From Triparma columacea (lineage: Eukaryota; Sar; Bolidophyceae; Parmales; Triparmaceae), in NCBI GenBank assembly GCA_030267965.1, contig BRYA01000305.1, positions 31,733 through 87,353 of the forward strand: 55,621 nt of DNA, read 5' to 3'. The translations under genes and the position numbers were made by a program. Below are positions 9,726 to 19,791 of the stretch, piece after piece. The notes beneath the pieces were generated by a model. That model saw nothing but the letters and a program-made list of their open reading frames with translations, had not been told where the DNA came from and did no database searches. Positions within the stretch are counted from its first letter, which is position 1, and the number at the start of each line of letters is the position of its first letter.

Positions 9726-10898
9726 ATGGAATCACAATCAGAGGTACAATCGTCGCACAATTCATCAGAGACCACAAATGTGGCAGTATCTAGTTTGGAC
9801 GATTTGACAGACGGCCAGCAGTTGTGCTTGGGATGGGCTGGTGACCAAGACTGGGATCGTATCAAGGGATATGCCAAGGAACATGGTCCTGATGTTTTGT
9901 TAGGAGTTGTTGCAAAGCATGTTGATGAGCATAGCATTCGTTGCTTCGGTGAGACATTTTCGTTAGCTTCGGTCCTCACAGAGGCCTCATATCATCAAAA
10001 CGTGGAGATGGTCAAGCTTACCTTAGAGGCCGGCTTCAACAACAGGGAAGCCATGTTCTCGGCCGCAGATGAATCAATGAACAAAAATTGTGACAATTCA
10101 ACAATCTTGAGATTGCTCTTAGAACATGGACTTGACCCTGATATGAACCTACGACTCGAAGGGTTAGTGGAAGGCTTTTCTAACCTTTTGATGTCTGCTG
10201 CTGAAAGGGGACACATTGATCAGGCCATAACACTTCTCGATCATGGAGCAAATGTGAACAAGATAATGATTCACCCTAATGGAGATGCTGTTTCACCACT
10301 TGCTTATACTCTCCGTTTTGGAAGACACGACTTATGCAGGCTGTTTCTCACGCGCGGTGCTATTCCAACCACCAAAGACGTGGATAGTTTGTTGGCTATA
10401 TGCCTCCAAGCGTGCAAAGGAGAATCCCCTATTCTTAGTAGAGATGTCGCAATAAAGATGGTCACAACATTTCTTCATCTTGGAAAGCCCGATTCCGACG
10501 TAGTTCGAGACAAATTCGATTTAGTCCCTCCTTTCTATCGCGATCCTACAATCGCCAACATCACGAAACATTACCTTCAAGGCCGTCCCTTCTGCTGCTT
10601 TGTTTGCGAGGCTCTAACTGCCAAGGAGCGTGACAAGCTCCTAATGTGTCCCTGTCGCAACGTCGCCTACTGCTCAAAGGAGTGTCAGAGGAAGCACTGG
10701 AGGGAGCACAAGGTGCAATGCACGGGACCGCTGAACGAAAGGGGGGAGAGTGAGGCAATGGTAAAGAAAAGATCCAAGACAGGGAAAGGGATGAAGGGAG
10801 GAGGACCGGATGTGGGAGTAGCGGAAGGAGCAAGTGCGACGGGGAAGAATGGCAAGAATGGCGAGAAGGGCAAGAATAGTAGGGGTGAGAAGAAGTGA
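9726..10898 (+). CDS. Ankyrin-repeat / MYND zinc-finger protein, copy 4
   Basis: Last of the tandem family, 390 residues, intronless. It has the shared N-terminus, ankyrin-like helices (NVEMVKLTLEAGFNN, ILRLLLEHGLDPD, TLLDHGANVNK) and the MYND finger (CCFVCEALTAKERDK, YCSKECQRKHWREHK). A copy-specific insertion near residue 65 (HSIRCFGETFS) is not in the others. Its tail is the shortest of the four in GVADVG repeats. It ends 75 bp from the 3' end of the convergent membrane-protein gene. Confidence 0.85.
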   Translation: MESQSEVQSSHNSSETTNVAVSSLDDLTDGQQLCLGWAGDQDWDRIKGYAKEHGPDVLLGVVAKHVDEHSIRCFGETFSLASVLTEASYHQNVEMVKLTLEAGFNNREAMFSAADESMNKNCDNSTILRLLLEHGLDPDMNLRLEGLVEGFSNLLMSAAERGHIDQAITLLDHGANVNKIMIHPNGDAVSPLAYTLRFGRHDLCRLFLTRGAIPTTKDVDSLLAICLQACKGESPILSRDVAIKMVTTFLHLGKPDSDVVRDKFDLVPPFYRDPTIANITKHYLQGRPFCCFVCEALTAKERDKLLMCPCRNVAYCSKECQRKHWREHKVQCTGPLNERGESEAMVKKRSKTGKGMKGGGPDVGVAEGASATGKNGKNGEKGKNSRGEKK

Positions 10899-10973
10899 AC
10901 GAAATATTATCCATCTCGTTTTATGACGCTGAAATATATGTGTTGTTCTTGCTCTTATCTTCCGCTCTTCTCG

Positions 10974-12993
10974 TCACATCAACACTCCCGCAGCGTCCAA
11001 ATCAATCCCGTGCTTGTCATCGTCTCCCTTCCCGCACTGTCCAGGCTCGATCTTGTAGTTCTTCCTCATTCCTTCCTCCCACGAGCTTTCCGTGGCCCCG
11101 AACTCCCCCGGGCTTCTCCCCTCGAACATCCTGTGAAAAACGCGCTTCCAGTCGTCCAATATGCTGGCCTTCAACCTCTGGTTCTCCGCCACCATCTTCT
11201 CGCTGATCCCCCCCAGGTCAGCAGCGCGAATCTTCGCCACTAGATCTTCAAAGCTGTCGTACGTCGTGATGTGGGGCCACATGTAGAAGTCGCTCCACTT
11301 TATCCAGTACTCGATCGCCTCCTTGCTGTGCATGTTGTTGGGGTCGTGGCTGTACCCGGCGTTGGGGGCCTGGGGGAGCTTGCTCGCCGCCTTGCCCTTC
11401 TTGGTCTTGTCGAAGACCAAGTCCCACGTCAGTTCGCTCATGAGCTTGTACTTGAACTGCCATTCGGCCAGGAGGGTGGCGGAGGGGGCGAAGATGGGGA
11501 TGTTCATCCTGTAGTACTCAAAGAGCCCCATAGTGCTGACTTGGTAAGGCAGGAGCACGATGGCAGGGTGGCTCGCAATGTCGGAGTACTCAAAGTGCGG
11601 GTAGAGCTCCCTGATCCCTTTGAAAACCATGCCCGTCGCCATTCCCACTGCCTTCATCTCGCTCATCAAACCCTGGCCCTCGCTTACGACCTTCCCAGGT
11701 CCAATCAAAATCTCGGTCTTGGTCGGCGAATAACTTACTCCAGTATAGCCACAGTAGTTGGGCATGACAGGTACGTCCTTTAATCCGGTGAAATACTTGA
11801 CGTACTCAGCGTCGTATTTATTGTTCGCCGCGACAGTGTTCCTTGGGTCGGCAGCAATGTCCCTGAGGTTCTTCACCCAGGCTTCCCAGCCGTCCTTGCT
11901 CAGCCTCCCTACTTCAAATCTCGTCGACGCGACAACTATCATGGGTTTACCGAAGGCCATGAAGACCTCGCACATCGCGCCGATGTGGTTGCAGAGGAAA
12001 GCGTCCACCTACGGGTGAGATGAGCGAAGCAAGGGTAAGGAACGAGGAATTATGGTGGCAAAGCAACTTCATAATTTGGTGCTGCATGTTATGTTGATCT
12101 CTCCAAAAATAGCACGGCCCTTTCACTCGTCGGTTCGCTCCTCGCCGCCTCACCTTCTTCATCTCTGGATCGTTCATGTACTCGTTAAAGAACTGGCGCT
12201 TTATCTTGTTCGGGCATCCCCTCGCTCCTAGATCGGTCTCCAAGTGCTCAGCGTTTCCGCTGTTCAGCACTTTCAGATCGGTCGCGCAAGTCGGTGGCTT
12301 CATGATCTTGCAGTGTCCGCTGAGGCTCTTGTCAATGACGATCTGGTTGAGCACGTTGGGCGCGAAGAGGTCCTTCACGTCGGCGATTGGGGAAATGTGC
12401 ATGTCGCTCGACCAGAACGTGTACCCTGTGTAGGACGGAATCGTCGAGACGTCGATGGACCGTAGGTCGGGCTTGGGGGAGACCACTGGAGCTTGAGGGA
12501 CCTCAGCCACAGGGTCCGGCGCCCGAACCACGGGCGCTGTGGGAGCTGCATAACCCCTCTCCTTCCTCTTCTGCTCGACCCTCCCCCTCAAACCCTCATT
12601 GATCTTGGTCACCTCAGCCAGCTCCTTCTCCAGCTTCATATTCGCAGCCTCAAGCTTCGAGATCTCCCCATTCACCGAGCTAGCCGACCCGATGATGATC
12701 CCCGACCCGTAATTATTACTATTACCCTGGTCTACCGCAACGACCCTCTCCCCTGTGTACTGCATTCCCCCTCGGCCCCCTGCCCCCCTATTCAACCATG
12801 TGAAACCAAGAAAGATTATCAAAAGCACCAATACAGTCATCTGTGAATCGCTAAGACCGCCCTTTGGCTGCTGTTTTTCGTCGTTGGTATCTTTAAATTT
12901 ATTGTCTAGCCCCTCATTATCCCCCCCACCACCTTCGTAGCAGTCCTTATCCGTTTTGGAGGCTCCCGTCCTTCGCTTTCCGGTACTATTCAT
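10974..12993 (-). CDS. Type II membrane protein, putative glycosyltransferase-like
   Basis: Exons 12993-12154 and 12008-10974 join in phase 0 to give 624 residues. A cytosolic N-terminus rich in Gly, Asp and Lys is followed by one TM anchor (MTVLVLLIIFLGFTWL, about residues 50-68), a predicted coiled coil (ISKLEAANMKLEKELAEV), a Pro/Ala-rich stem and a large C-terminal domain. That order is typical of Golgi enzymes. Within the domain, PAIVLLPYQVSTMGLFEYYR and IPIFAPSATLLAEWQ resemble the late nucleotide-sugar half of GT-B enzymes, but I see no decisive catalytic motif. The exact family, donor and acceptor cannot be named. The intron carries GAGCGAAGCAAG near its 3' end. Confidence 0.6.
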
Positions 12994-13279
12994 CTTGGAC
13001 AGTAGAATTATCCTTGTCGTCGGTCAGAAGTTCCACCTGTCCGCAGATTACGGCGTCTCTAAGGTCCTGTGAGAGGAAAATAAAACTGAAATTTATTTTT
13101 GACAAGGCCAAAGGAGTCCCACCAGGAAATCAAAGAGTGACACGAACGTGCACTAACCACGTATTTGCGAGCTCAGCTCTTCCTCTTCCCTCGTCCTGAC
13201 CCCACAACTGACGCCTCTCTTGCTCCATCTCAATAATCTCCTTCCCTCCCCTCCCCGGCGATTGGAGATCTTGCCTTGA

Positions 13280-16200
13280 ATGAGGTCTAAATCGGGGAGT
13301 GTTGCGTCCGCGCACAGTTTGACGTTCGATTCTGAGGAAACTACGGGTAAGGCGCTGTTGAAGCTCCTGCGCTTGCCTCACAACCGTCTTTGTGCTGATT
13401 GTAGAGCACCCTTGACCGACAGCCACAATATTTGGGTCTCTACTGGATCGGAGCCCCTCCCTCATGCGGTCTTCATATGCGTTCCTTGTTGTACCGCGCA
13501 CAGGTCTATAAGCACTCCTACGTGTCGGGTGAAGAGCGTTCACATGGACCAGTGGAGCCGTGAGGAAGGTGAGAGAGGGGATATGATGATGGAGGAGTGT
13601 CGGAGTGGTCGGAGTGTGTGACGTTCTGCAGCCAGATTGCGCGTCGACTGACCCCCCTTTCCCTTGCCCCCATCTCCCTTACCCCCCAAAAAAGTTGGAT
13701 TCATTTCACAGTGGGGCAACCTAAAAACCAACCTAGTCTTTGAGCGCTACATTCCTGCTGCTTGGAAGGGCAGTACCGGTAGGAGGGTTTCTAGCAACCG
13801 ACGAACTAGTCGTACTGATCGCGGCAATCGCCGCAACAGCAGAAAAAACTCTGATCATGCATCCTCCGATGGGTCAGGTGAGAACGATGGGCAAAGCAGA
13901 GGAACGTAGTGACGACTTATAAGCGACGACATTCACCTCCCCTCCTGCTCCCCGCTTCACGTGGCGCCCATTAACACAATATTTTCGCGACTCGCTTCGC
14001 TCGCCGTCCGACCTCGCAGACTCCGACACTTCCCTTGACGACCACATTTCCCCCAATCAGCATTTTTACGATCCTAACGAGGAGGCCAAGGACCATCATC
14101 AAAATGCACTTAATGGGGGGAAAATTCCACACCGTAATTCCAGTCCTCATGAACGCGAGACCTTCATCAGGGCCAAATATGAAACTGGAGCCTTTATCTT
14201 CCCTGTCGGACCCCTCTCCAACGCGGTTGTGGGTGGCCTGAAGAAGGACGAGAAAACGGGGTGGCAGCCTAGTACTGTCGCTGCCCTTCCAACCCGCCTT
14301 GTGGACTACTTCTGCACGATTTCGATCTCCCCGAAGCTTGAGCGTGACTCCTTCAACCACCATCAGGATCTCTCGAAAGCAAAGTCATTCAACGATTTCA
14401 AATTTATTCCCGCCGTTATAGACCAGTTCCCCCAACAAAACTACCCAGACAACCCTCTCCCTGAGCACGTTGCCCAGTTTGTCTACCCTGACGGCTGCTC
14501 CCCTTCGGCGAGAGGTGAGAATTAATGGCGACACAACACAACAACGACATTGCCAATCCCAATCAACTAACGAAACCCTCATCTCGATCGTCGCAGAGAG
14601 GCCGCCGCTGTTTTACTCTTTCGTACTTACTTCTGAGACGGGTTCGAAGATCTACGGCGCTAGCATGCAGGTCTGGGAAGACATTGAGTCGAAGGAGGTT
14701 CTGCGCTGGGTCGCCGAATCTGACTACGACGGGAAGTTTCCCTCTTGGTACCCGGGTGCTGACACCCCGCCGCGCCCACCTGAGCTCGCCAACCGCGATA
14801 GCGGCGTCAGCAGCATGGGGTCGGAACCTTCTGACGACTACCCTGACATCCTCTTTGTCCCGAAGAATCTCGTCATCCTTTCCCACTACCCCTTCTACAA
14901 CGCGTGGAGGGTTTACCTCCAGCAGTTGTACCGCATCTCCCTTGCCGGGGCGCCACTGCCGATCGAGAGATATATTGCGAACTTCGTCTGCGAAATGCCA
15001 CTCCCTCCTCAGGGCCAAGTAGAGGTCAAGTTCGGCTTCATCGACAAGAGCTGCTCCATCTCCCGCCCACCCAAGAACGAGCTCCCCCTGAACGACTTTA
15101 GCTATAGACCCCTCTTCGGCTGCCTTTCGGTCAACAATATCTTGACAGTATTTGGGTACCTTTTGACAGAGGCCAGGTGAGAACAGGCAAGTGAAGTATG
15201 ACTATATATATATATATCACCCTCACACAAACCCAACCCTTCGGCACAGAATCGCCATCTGCTCGAAGCACTACTCCCTCCTTACCCCCGTGACCGAGGC
15301 GCTCCTATCCCTCTGCTTCCCCTTCTTCTGGCAGGGGGCGTACATTCCTGTCATGCCGTCTGCGATGACTGACATTTTGGATGCGCCCGTGCCCTTCCTC
15401 GTGGGTCTCCACAGCAGGTACCTCAAGAACAACCCCCCCGACATGAGGCCCAGGGGGGTGATATTCGTTGACCTTGACAACGACATCGTCCACCTCGGCT
15501 TCGACGACGACACCCCGCACAAGAGGGTCACCCCGAGGCTCCCAGAGAGGGAGGCGGGGAAGCTCAAGAACAAGCTGGAGGAGTGCGGGGGCGCCGTCTA
15601 CCTGCATAGCGACTCGGCCACGGGAACGATAACGACCGGGAACGGGGAGGTCCTCCCGAACCACATGAGGGACCAGTACGCCGTGGCGGAGTCTGAGGAC
15701 CTCAACCAGCAGTCCCACACCAAGTCGTCGAGGAGGGAGGGGGGGAGGTCGAGCGGGGAGGAGGCGGGGGTCAGGAAGAGGAGGCAGGGCAGCCTGGGAG
15801 CCGTCAGGCCTAGGGTGGCGGGGGCGAGGTCCTCCATGATGAATAGGGCGGACCTCGCCTTCCCTAATAACGAGCACCTGCTCCCTATCGACACGTTCGC
15901 GACCGAGCAGGGAATGGTATTGAAGAAGGGAAAGCAGAGGGAGAATATCAGCAGCGAAGGGATAAGGGCGAGCGCCGGTCACAACGGCGCGCTGGAGAAG
16001 CTGAACTTTAGCATCCTAGACACTGCCAACAACGAGATGAAGGACTTCTCTACGAAACAGATTAGGGGGGCATTCCTCAGGTGAGCGCGGGGGGGGGCCC
16101 TTGAAAATGATCGCAGCGCGAAGTGTCTAGCAGCGCGAAGTGTCTAATTGCTAACCTCCCTCCCCCCCCCCCCCCTCCCTTGCAAGGTTCTTCGTGAGCA

Positions 16201-18414
16201 TCTTCAGGTACTACGACAAGCACGTGAACGGTGGTGACCCTGGTAAGCCCTTCCACGTCGACAACTTCCTCAAGGAGTCCAAGCACCTCGACAGCGAGTG
16301 CGCCGACTGGGTAAAGGGCTGCTTGTACAGCCAGATGTTCGAGAGGTTCATAGAGGAGAGGATCCACAACCCAGGACAACCGGAGATACTATTCTTTAAC
16401 GAGAGCATCATACAGAAGCTCAACAGGGGCGCAAAGGTCGGCGTAATATCAAGCAGGAGGAAGGAGACCCCGTTCCTATCCGACGGTACCGACGCTGTCA
16501 GCGAGACGTTCAACCCACCCCCACCGAGCAACTGGGGTCTGCCGGACGACGGGAGGGTATACAGCTACTCGAGCTTCCCGAAACTTAGGAAGGCGTACTT
16601 CGGGAACGTCAGACAACCGAGGCAACTACTTAGGGGACCGGAGCAACAGAGGACGGTTAACGGGGAGAAGTACGCTATTACTGTTAGCAAGATGATGGAG
16701 AGGGGAGACGGGAGTAGCAGGATGCTACTTGGGGGGGGGACGGGGGGAAGGGGGGCAAGGGGGGGGGGGGGAGGGGACGGTAAGGGCCAGGCAATGCTGG
16801 ACAGAAGGGAGGCGAAGAAGGACCTTAACTGGGCACTACACCTACTGGTTTACGGGGAGAACATACTGCCGGGGGTTGGCAATAGGAAACTGGTTAAAAC
16901 ACCGGATGTTAAGGAGGCGAACGTCGTCGTCATGAGGGCTAGGGAGAAACAGGAGAGGGGTGTGGCTGCCGTCGTGACGGTGCAGTCGGGGTGGAGGAGG
17001 AGGGAAATCTGGGGCCCGTACTGCGTACGGAGGGAGAAGACTATTTTCATACAGAGGTACTGGAGGAGACTGGTTATACTTAGGACTTATAGAGCGGTTT
17101 ATATGGACGTTCTTAAGGTCGTGGGTATCGTGCAGAAGGTATACAGGGGTAGCAGGGGTCGTGTGTTCGCCCTAAAGCGGCTGGGTGGAGTCGTAGACGT
17201 TCAGAGGTTCTGCAGGGGTATGTCCGTCAGGCGTAACCTCGCACTTCTCCGCGGTAAGGCCGCTGTTATCCAGGCGGCCGAGAGGGGCAGGAGGTCTAGG
17301 CTGGCGTTCGCTTTAATCAGGGACCTGATTGTAGCAGCACAGGCTTGCATAAGGGGGTGGGCCAAGAGGAGGATCGCGGGGCAGCAGAGGAAGGAGAGGC
17401 TGGGGGAATACAGGGACCTACTGTTCGAATGCTGGAGGAGGTGCTGCACCCCGCTGGCGTACAGGAGCAAGTTCTGGGCGACCTTCGACGGGGGGGGTTT
17501 CCTGGACGTTGCGGTTCACGAGGATGAGCTTAATAGGGTCTGGAGGGACATGGGGGTGTGGAGGGGGGGGGGAACGGGGGGGGGGNNNNNNNNNNNNNNN
17601 NNNNNNNNNNNNNNNNNNNNNNNNNNNNNNNNNNNNNNNNNNNNNNNNNNNNNNNNNNNNNNNNNNNNNNNNNNNNNNNNNNNNNNNNNNNNNNNNNNNN
17701 NNNNNNNNNNNNNNNNNNNNNNNNNNNNNNNNNNNNNNNNNNNNNNNNNNNNNNNNNNNNNNNNNNNNNNNNNNNNNNNNNNNNNNNNNNNNNNNNNNNN
17801 NNNNNNNNNNNNNNNNNNNNNNNNNNNNNNNNNNNNNNNNNNNNNNNNNNNNNNNNNNNNNNNNNNNNNNNNNNNNNNNNNNNNNNNNNNNNNNNNNNNN
17901 NNNNNNNNNNNNNNNNNNNNNNNNNNNNNNNNNNNNNNNNNNNNNNNNNNNNNNNNNNNNNNNNNNNNNNNNNNNNNNNNNNNNNNNNNNNNNNNNNNNN
18001 NNNNNNNNNNNNNNNNNNNNNNNNNNNNNNNNNNNNNNNNNNNNNNNNNNNNNNNNNNNNNNNNNNNNNNNNNNNNNNNNNNNNNNNNNNNNNNNNNNNN
18101 NNNNNNNNNNNNNNNNNNNNNNNNNNNNNNNNNNNNNNNNNNNNNNNNNNNNNNNNNNNNNNNNNNNNNNNNNNNNNNNNNNNNNNNNNNNNNNNNNNNN
18201 NNNNNNNNNNNNNNNNNNNNNNNNNNNNNNNNNNNGATTCGGGGGAGGGAGAAGCCCGGGGAAGGCGGAGTGGAAGAAGGAGAGGAGCGGGATTATCGAA
18301 ACGTACATGTTGGGGGAGGGGGGGGAGGGGGGGGGCAAGGATGAGAATGATGACGACGACTCTGTCAACACCGGGGTGAGCTTGTCGTCAACGTCGTCGG
18401 TTAGCTCGGGATGA
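13280..18414 (+). CDS. ArfGAP + tripartite DENN + IQ-motif fusion protein
   Basis: Exons 13280-13568, 13695-13877, 14020-14514, 14597-15176, 15250-16080 and 16187-17585, then an N gap and 18236-18414. All junction phases agree, giving about 1,259 residues before the gap. ArfGAP zinc finger at ~22-135: CADC, then FICVPCCTAHRS with the Arg finger at the family spacing, and SVHMDQWS. uDENN at ~230-320 (RLVDYFC, AVIDQFP, FVYPDGC). cDENN at ~325-600 (PPLFYSFVLTSETG, ILSHYPFYNAW, GCLSVNNILTVFGYLLTEAR, PFFWQGAYIPVMP). dDENN-like part at ~790-850 (AFLRFFVSIFRYY). A run of IQ-like motifs follows at ~1055-1190 (IFIQRYWRR, VIQAAERGRRSR), then an acidic Ser-rich end. ArfGAPs switch Arf off and DENN proteins activate Rabs; both in one chain is unusual. 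Confidence 0.85.
17586..18235. other. Assembly gap (650 N) inside the ArfGAP-DENN gene
   Basis: The gap directly follows runs of G in the coding exon. Its true length and frame are unknown. The post-gap reading chosen for the protein is the frame ending ...SSTSSVSSG*, because the other frames give low-complexity peptides. Confidence 0.99.
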
Positions 18415-18525
18415 GAGGTGGACATTGGCAAAAAGCTAGATTCAGGTTTGCAATTAATTCCTTTTAGTTTTTGGTTTTTGTAAGTGTTGATTCCGCTCTC
18501 CGCCTTAAATCCTCCTTCCCCGTTC

Positions 18526-19233
18526 TCACACGTCCACAAGATGAATCAAGCTTTTCTCGAAGATCCCTTTAATAACCTTCGCAACCTTGACACCTTTAAC
18601 CCTCCCCTTCTCCACCCCTCTCCCATCAACCCCCTCCCCACCCTTGTTAACAATCTCAACTCCCCTACATATCCCATAACTGTCAATAGTAGTGTAAATC
18701 CATCCTTTGCAATCCCCCCCCCCCCCAACAACCTCCAGTGTAAACCCAGTCCCTTTGTTATTTGGTTTTGTTAACCCTAACGTAGAAGTGAACAGACACG
18801 TACGGGACTTAAAGATATCACCACCGGCTATGATAGCACCTGTAATAACGTTCCTACAAGTCGGTGCTATTAAATGTGGTACTTCAGTTGGGGATACCTC
18901 TAGCGAGCATAGGATTGCTACAGGGTGAGGTGGATCGAGGGTTTGTATTACTTGGGAGGTGGCTAATGATGTTAGTAAGGTGGGGGGGGGGGAGTGGGGG
19001 GATGAGGTGTTGGGGTTCGTTATGGTTACGTGGACGAGGGGAGTACGGGGGGATAAGGGGTTTGGGGTTAGGGAAGTGGGGTAGGACTGAGGGAGGTAGG
19101 TCGGGGTTAGGGTGCAGGTTACTGTTAGGAGAGGGGCAGAGGTGGGGGATGTGGGGGAAGGGTAGGTGAGGGTGCAGGAGGGGGGGAGGAGGGGGGAGGA
19201 GTATGTTATTGTGAAGGGAGGAAGGGTGGACAT
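18526..19233 (-). CDS. Hypothetical protein, 235 aa
   Basis: I do not recognise this protein. The frame is open from about 19395, but the first ATG is at 19233 (MSTLPPFTITYSSP); the upstream part has no ATG and is TG/CA microsatellite. The N-terminal half is Thr/Ser/Pro-rich. The C-terminal half looks folded (PVAILCSLEVSPTEVPH, NVITGAIIAGGDIFKSRTC, GWIYTTIDSYGICRGVEIV, VAKVIKGIFEKSL). No signal peptide or TM segment is seen. It converges on the ArfGAP-DENN gene, with 111 bp between the stop codons. Confidence 0.5.
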   Translation of the reverse strand: MSTLPPFTITYSSPLLPPSCTLTYPSPTSPTSAPLLTVTCTLTPTYLPQSYPTSLTPNPLSPRTPLVHVTITNPNTSSPHSPPPTLLTSLATSQVIQTLDPPHPVAILCSLEVSPTEVPHLIAPTCRNVITGAIIAGGDIFKSRTCLFTSTLGLTKPNNKGTGFTLEVVGGGGDCKGWIYTTIDSYGICRGVEIVNKGGEGVDGRGVEKGRVKGVKVAKVIKGIFEKSLIHLVDV

Positions 19234-19255
19234 ATTGTGTGGAGAAAGTGGTGTG

Positions 19256-19325
19256 GTTGGTTTGGGTGGTGTGTGGTGTGTGTTTGGGTGGTGTGTGTGT
19301 GTTTGTGTCTTTGTGTGTGTGCACG
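19256..19325. repeat. TG-rich microsatellite
   Basis: Imperfect (TG)n/(GTGTTTG)n run just upstream of the probable start of the 18526-19233 gene. It makes the minus strand read as Thr/His repeats, which I do not count as protein. Confidence 0.7.
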
Positions 19326-19791
19326 TTTGGTGTGTTGTAGATGGTGTCGTTGATGTTGTCGTAGATGATGTCGTAGATGTAGTATTTGTCGTCAAAATGG
19401 ATACTCAGAGGTAATTGTCGATGGGATAATTAGTAGTGGGGGTTGTATGGCACAAACTCTAACCCAAACTATGAATATAATTGTATATCTGAATATCTCA
19501 ATATATCTACTAACGTATCAACAAATGAATGTGTGTAGAAATGAATGTAGGGAGCAATGAATGTCTCCACCACTGTCTCGAGATGGGTTGGGTGTGTGGA
19601 TTGTGCCCTTTCAATACTTCTATATTGCTCTAAAATGCTATAATGCTGTTGTTAATGGCTGTTAATGACTGTTTTATGGCTCTCAATTCCAGCTGATTAG
19701 CTGTAAGGAGGATATTGGTCTGAAATTTGGTCCCTTAATTATTATTTTCTGACGGCTTTTTTTCTTTCACTACATTAATAGAAGAGAGTTC
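19326..19791. other. Intergenic stretch, no gene seen
   Basis: AT-rich sequence between two divergent genes. I find no convincing ORF, RNA gene or repeat beyond short AAT/TGT runs. Confidence 0.5.

Larger units (their letters stand above)
4430..10898 (+). repeat. Tandem array of four ankyrin/MYND gene units (~1.46 kb each)
   Basis: Start codons lie at 4476, 5939, 8271 (broken) and 9726. The spacings are 1463, 2332 and 1455 bp; taking the 863-bp inserted element out of the second brings it to about 1466, so the unit is constant. Each unit carries a shared 5' flank (a segment with CTTTCTCAGAGGTGGACTCC, clear before units 2-4, then CACTTTCAC followed by TCGTAATTT), the gene, and a shared 3' flank (AGAATTCTATGTACATCAAA or a near copy). 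This pattern fits repeated unequal crossing-over of whole genes with their promoters. Confidence 0.9.

Noticed and set aside
13519..13735. Acceptor at CAG before TGGGGCAAC for ArfGAP exon 2
   Set aside because: It gives the wrong phase and a rapid stop. The acceptor at 13694 restores the VGFISQWGNLKTN part of the ArfGAP fold.
19234..19395. N-terminal extension (Thr/His-rich) of the 18526-19233 protein
   Set aside because: It has no ATG and is translated TG/CA microsatellite.
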